64,000 nucleotides of DNA from Auanema rhodensis (Eukaryota; Nematoda; Chromadorea; Rhabditida; Rhabditidae): the NCBI GenBank assembly GCA_964057225.1, contig OZ059900.1:22149638-22213637 (forward strand), read 5' to 3'. A program made the translations under genes and the position numbers. Shown here piece after piece: positions 1 through 11,200 of this stretch (its first letter is position 1; each line of letters opens with the position of its first letter). The notes under the pieces were generated by a model. It ran no database searches. It was not told the origin of the DNA and saw only the letters and a list, made by a program, of their open reading frames with translations.

Positions 1-42
1 CCTTGTTTACAGCGAAATTTCCAAAAACTGGTTTTCCAGCAT

Positions 43-48
43 AATAAA
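43..48 (+). promoter_or_regulatory. AATAAA hexamer in every monomer
   Basis: AATAAA, identical to the eukaryotic polyadenylation signal, lies at 43-48 of nearly every monomer on the given strand. It is altered to AATTAAA at 36297 and 42111. In such AT-rich DNA it may be chance. If the array is transcribed on this strand, transcripts could be polyadenylated at 342-bp spacing. Confidence 0.3.
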
Positions 49-62
49 ATATTTCTCATGGG

Positions 63-83
63 AAATACTGTGTTTTTGTATTT
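63..83. repeat. Short inverted repeat AAATAC / GTATTT
   Basis: AAATAC at 63-68 and GTATTT at 78-83 form a 6-bp stem with a 9-base loop in each consensus monomer. A80T (block I) breaks one pair. The left arm overlaps the right half of the 50-67 palindrome, so the two structures exclude each other. Confidence 0.6.
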
Positions 84-91
84 TTCTAGTG

Positions 92-134
92 TTCAGCATG
101 TAAAATGCTTCATTTTAGTATGTAACACGCTGAA
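92..134. repeat. Nested imperfect dyad TTCAGC...GCTGAA with TAAAATG/CATTTTA core
   Basis: Within each monomer TTCAGC (92-97) pairs with GCTGAA (129-134), and inside it TAAAATG (101-107) pairs with CATTTTA (111-117) around a 3-base CTT loop. The inner arms can be stretched to CATG/GTATG-like flanks with one unpaired base. G107A, A102T and C111A each remove one inner pair, and C130A removes one outer pair. No compensating change on the opposite arm was seen, so pairing is not visibly under selection. It could form a hairpin in single-stranded DNA or in a transcript. Confidence 0.75.
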
Positions 135-165
135 ATTCGTTGCATTTGACGACTCATATGAACAA

Positions 166-175
166 AAATCGATTT
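166..175. repeat. 10-bp palindrome AAATCGATTT with ClaI site
   Basis: A perfect self-complementary 10-mer is present once per monomer. It contains the ClaI site ATCGAT and follows a CATATG (NdeI) site 7 bp upstream. It is lost where AAAAAACCGA occurs (35731, 41545). Confidence 0.8.
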
Positions 176-193
176 AATCAATATTAGCCATAA

Positions 194-205
194 GGGGCGT
201 GCCCT
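194..205. repeat. GC-rich dyad GGGC-GT-GCCC, the only GC-rich patch in the monomer
   Basis: GGGGCGTGCCCT at 194-205 contains a perfect GGGC/GCCC dyad with a 2-base centre, within an otherwise AT-rich unit. It is almost invariant across the array; one change to GGGGCGTTCCCT is seen at about 58339 and one to GCCCTGAG at about 26196. The sequence resembles GC-box sites of zinc-finger proteins, but this is only a resemblance. Confidence 0.6.
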
Positions 206-241
206 CAGAATATGCTAATTTCCTTAATTTTCTAACCCTTG

Positions 242-248
242 TTTTTTT
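242..248 (+). repeat. T7 run, site of recurrent 1-bp loss
   Basis: The T7 run between CCCTG and GTCG becomes T6 near 22131, 35810, 41626, 49830 and 58722. The pairs 35810/41626 and 49830/58722 are copies made by segment duplication, so at least three independent slippage events are needed (22131, the 17-monomer pair, the 26-monomer pair). Three of the four net phase shifts in the window fall here. Confidence 0.75.
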
Positions 249-2736
249 GTCGTGAAAGTGAAACTAGACGTTGTACGAACAAATTTGAGCTAGGTTTCAT
301 TGACATTGCATGAGTTTGAACACATGAAATCGTAAGTCAAAACCTTGTTTACAGCGAAATTTCCAAAAACTGGTTTTCCAGCATAATAAAATATTTCTCA
401 TGGGAAATACTGTGTTTTTGTATTTTTCTAGTGTTCAGCATGTAAAATGCTTCATTTTAGTATGTAACACGCTGAAATTCGTTGCATTTGACGACTCATA
501 TGAACAAAAATCGATTTAATCAATATTAGCCATAAGGGGCGTGCCCTCAGAATATGCTAATTTCCTTAATTTTCTAACCCTTGTTTTTTTGTCGTGAAAG
601 TGGAACTAGACGTTGTACGAACAATTTTGAGCTAGGTTTCATTGACATTGCATGAGTTTGAACACATGAAATCGTAAGTCAAAACCTTGTTTACAGCGAA
701 ATTTCCAAAAACTGGTTTTCCAGCATAATAAAATATTTCTCATGGGAAATACTGTGTTTTTGTATTTTTCTAGTGTTCAGCATGTAAAATGCTTCATTTT
801 AGTATGTAACACGCTGAAATTCGTTGCATTTGACGACTCATATGAACAAAAATCGATTTAATCAATATTAGCCATAAGGGGCGTGCCCTCAGAATATGCT
901 AATTTCCTTAATTTTCTAACCCCTGTTTTTTTGTCGTGAAAGTGGAACTAGGCGTTGTACGAACAATTTTGAGCTAGGTTTCATTGACATTGCATGAGTT
1001 TGAACACATGAAATCGTAAGTCAAAACCTTGTTTACAGCGAAATTTCCAAAAACTGGTTTTCCAGCATAATAAAATATTTCTCATGGGAAATACTGTGTT
1101 TTTGTATTTTTCTAGTGTTCAGCATGTAAAATGCTTCATTTTAGTATGTAACACGCTGAAATTCGTTGCATTTGACGACTCATATGAACAAAAATCGATT
1201 TAATCAATATTAGCCATAAGGGGCGTGCCCTCAGAATATGCTAATTTCCTTAATTTTCTAACCCCTGTTTTTTTGTCGTGAAAGTGGAACTAGACGTTGT
1301 ACGAACAATTTTGAGCTAGGTTTCATTGACATTGCATGAGTTTGAACACATGAAATCGTAAGTCAAAACCTTGTTTACAGCGAAATTTCCAAAAACTGGT
1401 TTTCCAGCATAATAAAATATTTCTCATGGGAAATACTGTGTTTTTGTATTTTTCTAGTGTTCAGCATGTTAAATGCTTCATTTTAGTATGTAACACGCTG
1501 AAATTCGTTGCATTTGACGACTCATATGAACAAAAATCGATTTAATCAATATTAGCCATAAGGGGCGTGCCCTCAGAATATGCTAATTTCCTTAATTTTC
1601 TAACCCCTGTTTTTTTGTCGTGAAAGTGGAACTAGACGTTGTACGAACAATTTTGAGCTAGGTTTCATTAACATTGCATGAGTTTGAACACATGAAATCG
1701 TAAGTCAAAACCTTGTTTACAGCGAAATTTCCAAAAACTGGTTTTCCAGCATAATAAAATATTTCTCATGGGAAATACTGTGTTTTTGTATTTTTCTAGT
1801 GTTCAGCATGTAAAATGCTTCATTTTAGTATGTAACACGCTGAAATTCGTTGCATTTGACGACTCATATGAACAAAAATCGATTTAATCAATATTAGCCA
1901 TAAGGGGCGTGCCCTCAGAATATGCTAATTTCCTTAATTTTCTAACCCCTGTTTTTTTGTCGTGAAAGTGGAACTAGACGTTGTACGAACAATTTTGAGC
2001 TAGGTTTCATTGACATTGCATGAGTTTGAACACATGAAATCGTAAGTCAAAACCTTGTTTACAGCGAAATTTCCAAAAACTGGTTTTCCAGCATAATAAA
2101 ATATTTCTCATGGGAAATACTGTGTTTTTGTATTTTTCTAGTGTTCAGCATGTAAAATGCTTCATTTTAGTATGTAACACGCTGAAATTCGTTGCATTTG
2201 ACGACTCATATGAACAAAAATCGATTTAATCAATATTAGCCATAAGGGGCGTGCCCTCAGAATATGCTAATTTCCTTAATTTTCTAACCCCTGTTTTTTT
2301 GTCGTGAAAGTGGAACTAGACGTTGTACGAACAATTTTGAGCTAGGTTTCATTGACATTGCATGAGTTTGAACACATGAAATCGTAAGTCAAAACCTTGT
2401 TTACAGCGAAATTTCCAAAAACTGGTTTTCCAGCATAATAAAATATTTCTCATGGGAAATACTGTGTTTTTGTATTTTTCTAGTGTTCAGCATGTAAAAT
2501 GCTTCATTTTAGTATGTAACACGCTGAAATTCGTTGCATTTGACGACTCATATGAACAAAAATCGATTTAATCAATATTAGCCATAAGGGGCGTGCCCTC
2601 AGAATATGCTAATTTCCTTAATTTTCTAACCCCTGTTTTTTTGTCGTGAAAGTGGAACTAGACGTTGTACGAACAATTTTGAGCTAAGTTTCATTGACAT
2701 TGCATGAGTTTGAACACATGAAATCGTAAGTCAAAA

Positions 2737-5700
2737 CCTTGTTTACAGCGAAATTTCCAAAAACTGGTTTTCCAGCATAATAAAAAATTTCTCATGGGAA
2801 ATACTGTGTTTTTGTTTTTTTCTAGTGTTCAGCATGTAAAATGCTTCATTTTAGTATGTAACACGCTGAAATTCGTTGCATTTGACGACTCATATGAACA
2901 AAAATCGATTTAATCAATATTAGCCATAAGGGGCGTGCCCTCAGAATATGCTAATTTCCTTAATTTTCTAACCCCTGTTTTTTTGTCGTGAAAGTGAAAC
3001 TAGACGTTGTACGAACAAATTTGAGCTAGGTTTCATTGACATTGCATGAGTTTGAACACATGAAATCGTAAGTCAAAACCTTGTTTACAGCGAAATTTCC
3101 AAAAACTGGTTTTCCAGCATAATAAAATATTTCTCATGGGAAATACTGTGTTTTTGTATTTTTCTAGTGTTCAGCATGTAAAATGCTTCATTTTAGTATG
3201 TAACACGCTGAAATTCGTTGCATTTGACGACTCATATGAACAAAAATCGATTTAATCAATATTAGCCATAAGGGGCGTGCCCTCAGAATATGCTAATTTC
3301 CTTAATTTTCTAACCCTTGTTTTTTTGTCGTGAAAGTGGAACTAGACGTTGTACGAACAATTTTGAGCTAGGTTTCATTGACATTGCATGAGTTTGAACA
3401 CATGAAATCGTAAGTCAAAACCTTGTTTACAGCGAAATTTCCAAAAACTGGTTTTCCAGCATAATAAAATATTTCTCATGGGAAATACTGTATTTTTGTA
3501 TTTTTCTAGTGTTCAGCATGTAAAATGCTTCATTTTAGTATGTAACACGCTGAAATTCGTTGCATTTGACGACTCATATGAACAAAAATCGATTTAATCA
3601 ATATTAGCCATAAGGGGCGTGCCCTCAGAATATGCTAATTTCCTTAATTTTCTAACCCCTGTTTTTTTGTCGTGAAAGTGGAACTAGGCGTTGAACGAAC
3701 AATTTTGAGCTAGGTTTCATTGACATTGCATGAGTTTGAACACATGAAATCGTAAGTCAAAACCTTGTTTACAGCGAAATTTCCAAAAACTGGTTTTCCA
3801 GCATAATAAAATATTTGTCATGGGAAATACTGTGTTTTTGTATTTTTCTAGTGTTCAGCATGTAAAATGCTTCATTTTAGTATGTAACACGCTGAAATTC
3901 GTTGCATTTGACGACTCATATGAACAAAAATCGATTTAATCAATATTAGCCATAAGGGGCGTGCCCTCAGAATATGCTAATTTCCTTAATTTTCTAACCC
4001 CTGTTTTTTTGTCGTGAAAGTGGAACTAGACGTTGTACGAACAATTTTGAGCTAGGTTTCATTGACATTGCATGAGTTTGAACACATGAAATCGTAAGTC
4101 AAAACCTTGTTTACAGCGAAATTTCCAAAAACTGGTTTTCCAGCATAATAAAATATTTGTCATGGGAAATACTGTGTTTTTGTATTTTTCTAGTGTTCAG
4201 CATGTAAAATGCTTCATTTTAGTATGTAACACGCTGAAATTCGTTGCATTTGACGACTCATATGAACAAAAATCGATTTAATCAATATTAGCCATAAGGG
4301 GCGTGCCCTCAGAATATGCTAATTTCCTTAATTTTCTAACCCCTGTTTTTTTGTCGTGAAAGTGGAACTAGACGTTGTACGAACAATTTTGAGCTAGGTT
4401 TCATTAACATTGCATGAGTTTGAACACATGAAATCGTAAGTCAAAACCTTGTTTACAGCGAAATTTCCAAAAACTGGTTTTCCAGCATAATAAAATATTT
4501 CTCATGGGAAATACTGTGTTTTTGTATTTTTCTAGTGTTCAGCATGTAAAATGCTTCATTTTAGTATGTAACACGCTGAAATTCGTTGCATTTGACGACT
4601 CATATGAACAAAAATCGATTTAATCAATATTAGCCATAAGGGGCGTGCCCTCAGAATATGCTAATTTCCTTAATTTTCTAACCCCTGTTTTTTTGTCGTG
4701 AAAGTGAAACTAGACGTTGTACGAACAAATTTGAGCTAGGTTTCATTGACATTGCATGAGTTTGAACACATGAAATCGTAAGTCAAAACCTTGTTTACAG
4801 CGAAATTTCCAAAAACTGGTTTTCCAGCATAATAAAATATTTCTCATGGGAAATACTGTGTTTTTGTATTTTTCTAGTGTTCAGCATGTAAAATGCTTCA
4901 TTTTAGTATGTAACACGCTGAAATTCGTTGCATTTGACGACTCATATGAACAAAAATCGATTTAATCAATATTAGCCATAAGGGGCGTGCCCTCAGAATA
5001 TGCTAATTTCCTTAATTTTCTAACCCTTGTTTTTTTGTCGTGAAAGTGGAACTAGACGTTGTACGAACAATTTTGAGCTAGGTTTCATTGACATTGCATG
5101 AGTTTGAACACATGAAATCGTAAGTCAAAACCTTGTTTACAGCGAAATTTCCAAAAACTGGTTTTCCAGCATAATAAAATATTTCTCATGGGAAATACTG
5201 TATTTTTGTATTTTTCTAGTGTTCAGCATGTAAAATGCTTCATTTTAGTATGTAACACGCTGAAATTCGTTGCATTTGACGACTCATATGAACAAAAATC
5301 GATTTAATCAATATTAGCCATAAGGGGCGTGCCCTCAGAATATGCTAATTTCCTTAATTTTCTAACCCCTGTTTTTTTGTCGTGAAAGTGGAACTAGGCG
5401 TTGTACGAACAATTTTGAGCTAGGTTTCATTGACATTGCATGAGTTTGAACACATGAAATCGTAAGTCAAAACCTTGTTTACAGCGAAATTTCCAAAAAC
5501 TGGTTTTCCAGCATAATAAAATATTTGTCATGGGAAATACTGTGTTTTTGTATTTTTCTAGTGTTCAGCATGTAAAATGCTTCATTTTAGTATGTAACAC
5601 GCTGAAATTCGTTGCATTTGACGACTCATATGAACAAAAATCGATTTAATCAATATTAGCCATAAGGGGCGTGCCCTCAGAATATGCTAATTTCCTTAAT

Positions 5701-7524
5701 TTTCTAACCCCTGTTTTTTTGTCGTGAAAGTGGAACTAGACGTTGTACGAACAATTTTGAGCTAGGTTTCATTGACATTGCATGAGTTTGAACACATGAA
5801 ATCGTAAGTCAAAACCTTGTTTACAGCGAAATTTCCAAAAACTGGTTTTCCAGCATAATAAAATATTTCTCATGGGAAATACTGTGTTTTTGTATTTTTC
5901 TAGTGTTCAGCATGTTAAATGCTTCATTTTAGTATGTAACACGCTGAAATTCGTTGCATTTGACGACTCATATGAACAAAAATCGATTTAATCAATATTA
6001 GCCATAAGGGGCGTGCCCTCAGAATATGCTAATTTCCTTAATTTTCTAACCCCTGTTTTTTTGTCGTGAAAGTGGAACTAGACGTTGTACGAACAATTTT
6101 GAGCTAGGTTTCATTAACATTGCATGAGTTTGAACACATGAAATCGTAAGTCAAAACCTTGTTTACAGCGAAATTTCCAAAAACTGGTTTTCCAGCATAA
6201 TAAAATATTTCTCATGGGAAATACTGTGTTTTTGTATTTTTCTAGTGTTCAGCATGTAAAATGCTTCATTTTAGTATGTAACACGCTGAAATTCGTTGCA
6301 TTTGACGACTCATATGAACAAAAATCGATTTAATCAATATTAGCCATAAGGGGCGTGCCCTCAGAATATGCTAATTTCCTTAATTTTCTAACCCCTGTTT
6401 TTTTGTCGTGAAAGTGGAACTAGACGTTGTACGAACAATTTTGAGCTAGGTTTCATTGACATTGCATGAGTTTGAACACATGAAATCGTAAGTCAAAACC
6501 TTGTTTACAGCGAAATTTCCAAAAACTGGTTTTCCAGCATAATAAAATATTTCTCATGGGAAATACTGTATTTTTGTATTTTTCTAGTGTTCAGCATGTA
6601 AAATGCTTCATTTTAGTATGTAACACGCTGAAATTCGTTGCATTTGACGACTCATATGAACAAAAATCGATTTAATCAATATTAGCCATAAGGGGCGTGC
6701 CCTCAGAATATGCTAATTTCCTTAATTTTCTAACCCCTGTTTTTTTGTCGTGAAAGTGGAACTAGGCGTTGTACGAACAATTTTGAGCTAGGTTTCATTG
6801 ACATTGCATGAGTTTGAACACATGAAATCGTAAGTCAAAACCTTGTTTACAGCGAAATTTCCAAAAACTGGTTTTCCAGCATAATAAAATATTTGTCATG
6901 GGAAATACTGTGTTTTTGTATTTTTCTAGTGTTCAGCATGTAAAATGCTTCATTTTAGTATGTAACACGCTGAAATTCGTTGCATTTGACGACTCATATG
7001 AACAAAAATCGATTTAATCAATATTAGCCATAAGGGGCGTGCCCTCAGAATATGCTAATTTCCTTAATTTTCTAACCCCTGTTTTTTTGTCGTGAAAGTG
7101 GAACTAGACGTTGTACGAACAATTTTGAGCTAGGTTTCATTGACATTGCATGAGTTTGAACACATGAAATCGTAAGTCAAAACCTTGTTTACAGCGAAAT
7201 TTCCAAAAACTGGTTTTCCAGCATAATAAAATATTTCTCATGGGAAATACTGTGTTTTTGTATTTTTCTAGTGTTCAGCATGTTAAATGCTTCATTTTAG
7301 TATGTAACACGCTGAAATTCGTTGCATTTGACGACTCATATGAACAAAAATCGATTTAATCAATATTAGCCATAAGGGGCGTGCCCTCAGAATATGCTAA
7401 TTTCCTTAATTTTCTAACCCCTGTTTTTTTGTCGTGAAAGTGGAACTAGACGTTGTACGAACAATTTTGAGCTAGGTTTCATTAACATTGCATGAGTTTG
7501 AACACATGAAATCGTAAGTCAAAA
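2737..7524 (+). repeat. Higher-order repeat: 5-, 5- and 4-monomer units
   Basis: Units 8-12, 13-17 and 18-21 repeat one order of variants: A261 in the first monomer of the two 5-mers, then a near-consensus monomer, then G72A with A268G (at 3492/3688, 5202/5398, 6570/6766), then C55G (3817, 5527, 6895), then G302A in the last monomer (4406, 6116, 7484). The first two copies are 1,710 bp apart. The third is 1,368 bp on, having lost the first monomer. The first copy has a second C55G monomer (4159), while the other two carry A102T in that place. This is a clear short higher-order repeat with unit-length change by unequal exchange. Confidence 0.85.
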
Positions 7525-8208
7525 CCTTGTTTACAGCGAAATTTCCAAAAACTGGTTTTCCAGCATAATAAAATATTTCTCATGGGAAATACTGTGTTTT
7601 TGTATTTTTCTAGTGTTCAGCATGTAAAATGCTTCATTTTAGTATGTAACACGCTGAAATTCGTTGCATTTGACGACTCATATGAACAAAAATCGATTTA
7701 ATCAATATTAGCCATAAGGGGCGTGCCCTCAGAATATGCTAATTTCCTTAATTTTCTAACCCCTGTTTTTTTGTCGTGAAAGTGGAACTAGACGTTGTAC
7801 GAACAATTTTGAGCTAGGTTTCATTGACATTGCATGAGTTTGAACACATGAAATCGTAAGTCAAAACCTTGTTTACAGCGAAATTTCCAAAAACTGGTTT
7901 TCCAGCATAATAAAATATTTCTCATGGGAAATACTGTGTTTTTGTATTTTTCTAGTGTTCAGCATGTAAAATGCTTCATTTTAGTATGTAACACGCTGAA
8001 ATTCGTTGCATTTGACGACTCATATGAACAAAAATCGATTTAATCAATATTAGCCATAAGGGGCGTGCCCTCAGAATATGCTAATTTCCTTAATTTTCTA
8101 ACCCCTGTTTTTTTGTCGTGAAAGTGGAACTAGACGTTGTACGAACAATTTTGAGCTAAGTTTCATTGACATTGCATGAGTTTGAACACATGAAATCGTA
8201 AGTCAAAA

Positions 8209-11200
8209 CCTTGTTTACAGCGAAATTTCCAAAAACTGGTTTTCCAGCATAATAAAATATTTCTCATGGGAAATACTGTGTTTTTGTTTTTTTCTAGTGT
8301 TCAGCATGTAAAATGCTTCATTTTAGTATGTAACACGCTGAAATTCGTTGCATTTGACGACTCATATGAACAAAAATCGATTTAATCAATATTAGCCATA
8401 AGGGGCGTGCCCTCAGAATATACTAATTTCCTTAATTTTCTAACCCCTGTTTTTTTGTCGTGAAAGTGGAACTAGACGTTGTACGAACAATTTTGAGCTA
8501 GGTTTCATTGACATTGCATGAGTTTGAACACATGAAATCGTAAGTCAAAACCTTGTTTACAGCGAAATTTCCAAAAACTGGTTTTCCAGCATAATAAAAT
8601 ATTTCTCATGGGAAATACTGTGTTTTTGTATTTTTCTAGTGTTCAGCATGTAAAATGCTTCATTTTAGTATGTAACACGCTGAAATTCGTTGCATTTGAC
8701 GACTCATATGAACAAAAATCGATTTAATCAATATTAGCCATGAGGGGCGTGCCCTCAGAATATGCTAATTTCCTTAATTTTCTAACCCCTGTTTTTTTGT
8801 CGTGAAAGTGGAACTAGGCGTTGTACGAACAATTTTGAGCTAGGTTTCATTGACATTGCATGAGTTTGAACACATGAAATCGTAAGTCAAAACCTTGTTT
8901 ACAGCGAAATTTCCAAAAACTGGTTTTCCAGCATAATAAAATATTTCTCATGGGAAATACTGTGTTTTTGTATTTTTCTAGTGTTCAGCATGTAAAATGC
9001 TTCATTTTAGTATGTAACACGCTGAAATTCGTTGCATTTGACGACTCATATGAACAAAAATCGATTTAATCAATATTAGCCATAAGGGGCGTGCCCTCAG
9101 AATATGCTAATTTCCTTAATTTTCTAACCCCTGTTTTTTTGTCGTGAAAGTGGAACTAGACGTTGTACGAACAATTTTGAGCTAGGTTTCATTGACATTG
9201 CATGAGTTTGAACACATGAAATCGTAAGTCAAAACCTTGTTTACAGCGAAATTTCCAAAAACTGGTTTTCCAGCATAATAAAATATTTCTCATGGGAAAT
9301 ACTGTGTTTTTGTATTTTTCTAGTGTTCAGCATGTTAAATGCTTCATTTTAGTATGTAACACGCTGAAATTCGTTGCATTTGACGACTCATATGAACAAA
9401 AATCGATTTAATCAATATTAGCCATAAGGGGCGTGCCCTCAGAATATGCTAATTTCCTTAATTTTCTAACCCCTGTTTTTTTGTCGTGAAAGTGGAACTA
9501 GACGTTGTACGAACAATTTTGAGCTAGGTTTCATTAACATTGCATGAGTTTGAACACATGAAATCGTAAGTCAAAACCTTGTTTACAGCGAAATTTCCAA
9601 AAACTGGTTTTCCAGCATAATAAAATATTTCTCATGGGAAATACTGTGTTTTTGTATTTTTCTAGTGTTCAGCATGTAAAATGCTTCATTTTAGTATGTA
9701 ACACGCTGAAATTCGTTGCATTTGACGACTCATATGAACAAAAATCGATTTAATCAATATTAGCCATAAGGGGCGTGCCCTCAGAATATGCTAATTTCCT
9801 TAATTTTCTAACCCCTGTTTTTTTGTCGTGAAAGTGGAACTAGACGTTGTACGAACAATTTTGAGCTAGGTTTCATTGACATTGCATGAGTTTGAACACA
9901 TGAAATCGTAAGTCAAAACCTTGTTTACAGCGAAATTTCCAAAAACTGGTTTTCCAGCATAATAAAATATTTCTCATGGGAAATACTGTGTTTTTGTTTT
10001 TTTCTAGTGTTCAGCATGTAAAATGCTTCATTTTAGTATGTAACACGCTGAAATTCGTTGCATTTGACGACTCATATGAACAAAAATCGATTTAATCAAT
10101 ATTAGCCATAAGGGGCGTGCCCTCAGAATATACTAATTTCCTTAATTTTCTAACCCCTGTTTTTTTGTCGTGAAAGTGGAACTAGACGTTGTACGAACAA
10201 TTTTGAGCTAGGTTTCATTGACATTGCATGAGTTTGAACACATGAAATCGTAAGTCAAAACCTTGTTTACAGCGAAATTTCCAAAAACTGGTTTTCCAGC
10301 ATAATAAAATATTTCTCATGGGAAATACTGTGTTTTTGTATTTTTCTAGTGTTCAGCATGTAAAATGCTTCATTTTAGTATGTAACACGCTGAAATTCGT
10401 TGCATTTGACGACTCATATGAACCAAAATCGATTTAATCAATATTAGCCATAAGGGGCGTGCCCTCAGAATATGCTAATTTCCTTAATTTTCTAACCCTT
10501 GTTTTTTTGTCGTGAAAGTGGAACTAGACGTTGTACGAACAATTTTGAGCTAGGTTTCATTGACATTGCATGAGTTTGAACACATGAAATCGTAAGTCAA
10601 AACCTTGTTTACAGCGAAATTTCCAAAAACTGGTTTTCCAGCATAATAAAATATTTCTCATGGGAAATACTGTGTTTTTGTATTTTTCTAGTGTTCAGCA
10701 TGTAAAATGCTTCATTTTAGTATGTAACACGCTGAAATTCGTTGCATTTGACGACTCATATGAACAAAAATCGATTTAATCAATATTAGCCATAAGGGGC
10801 GTGCCCTCAGAATATGCTAATTTCCTTAATTTTCTAACCCCTGTTTTTTTGTCGTGAAAGTGGAACTAGACGTTGTACGAACAATTTTGAGCTAGGTTTC
10901 ATTAACATTGCATGAGTTTGAACACATGAAATCGTAAGTCAAAACCTTGTTTACAGCGAAATTTCCAAAAACTGGTTTTCCAGCATAATAAAATATTTCT
11001 CATGGGAAATACTGTGTTTTTGTATTTTTCTAGTGTTCAGCATGTAAAATGCTTCATTTTAGTATGTAACACGCTGAAATTCGTTGCATTTGACGACTCA
11101 TATGAACAAAAATCGATTTAATCAATATTAGCCATAAGGGGCGTGCCCTCAGAATATGCTAATTTCCTTAATTTTCTAACCCCTGTTTTTTTGTCGTGAA

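Larger units (their letters stand above)
1..342 (+). repeat. Reference monomer (unit 0) of the satellite
   Basis: This first complete unit is used for numbering. It is 34% GC (hand count of the consensus: 57 C, 59 G) with ten CpG sites. It contains A and T runs at 23-27, 73-77, 81-85, 164-168, 242-248 and 339-342, one GC-rich patch at 194-205, and several short dyads described separately. It has single NdeI (155-160) and ClaI (168-173) sites, so those enzymes should give a 342-bp ladder. I saw no convincing 171-bp half-repeat inside it, so 342 bp is the basic period rather than an obvious dimer. Unit 0 itself differs from consensus by T239, A261 and A284, a combination also seen in part in units 8, 13 and 46. 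Confidence 0.95.

Noticed and set aside
102-117. Compensatory mutations preserving the 101-117 hairpin
   Set aside because: A102T, G107A and C111A each change one arm without a matching change in the other arm, so there is no sign of selection on base pairing.
146-157. AP-1-like site in TTGACGACTCAT
   Set aside because: The half sites TGAC and TCA are separated by three extra bases, so the TGACTCA consensus is not present. G151T gives TGACTACTCA, which does not restore it.
1-342. 342 bp as a dimer of a 171-bp unit, as in alpha-satellite length
   Set aside because: Comparison of the two halves by eye shows only short chance matches such as AATTTCC at 16-22 and 217-223, which are 201 bp apart and not 171. 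There is no consistent half-unit similarity.
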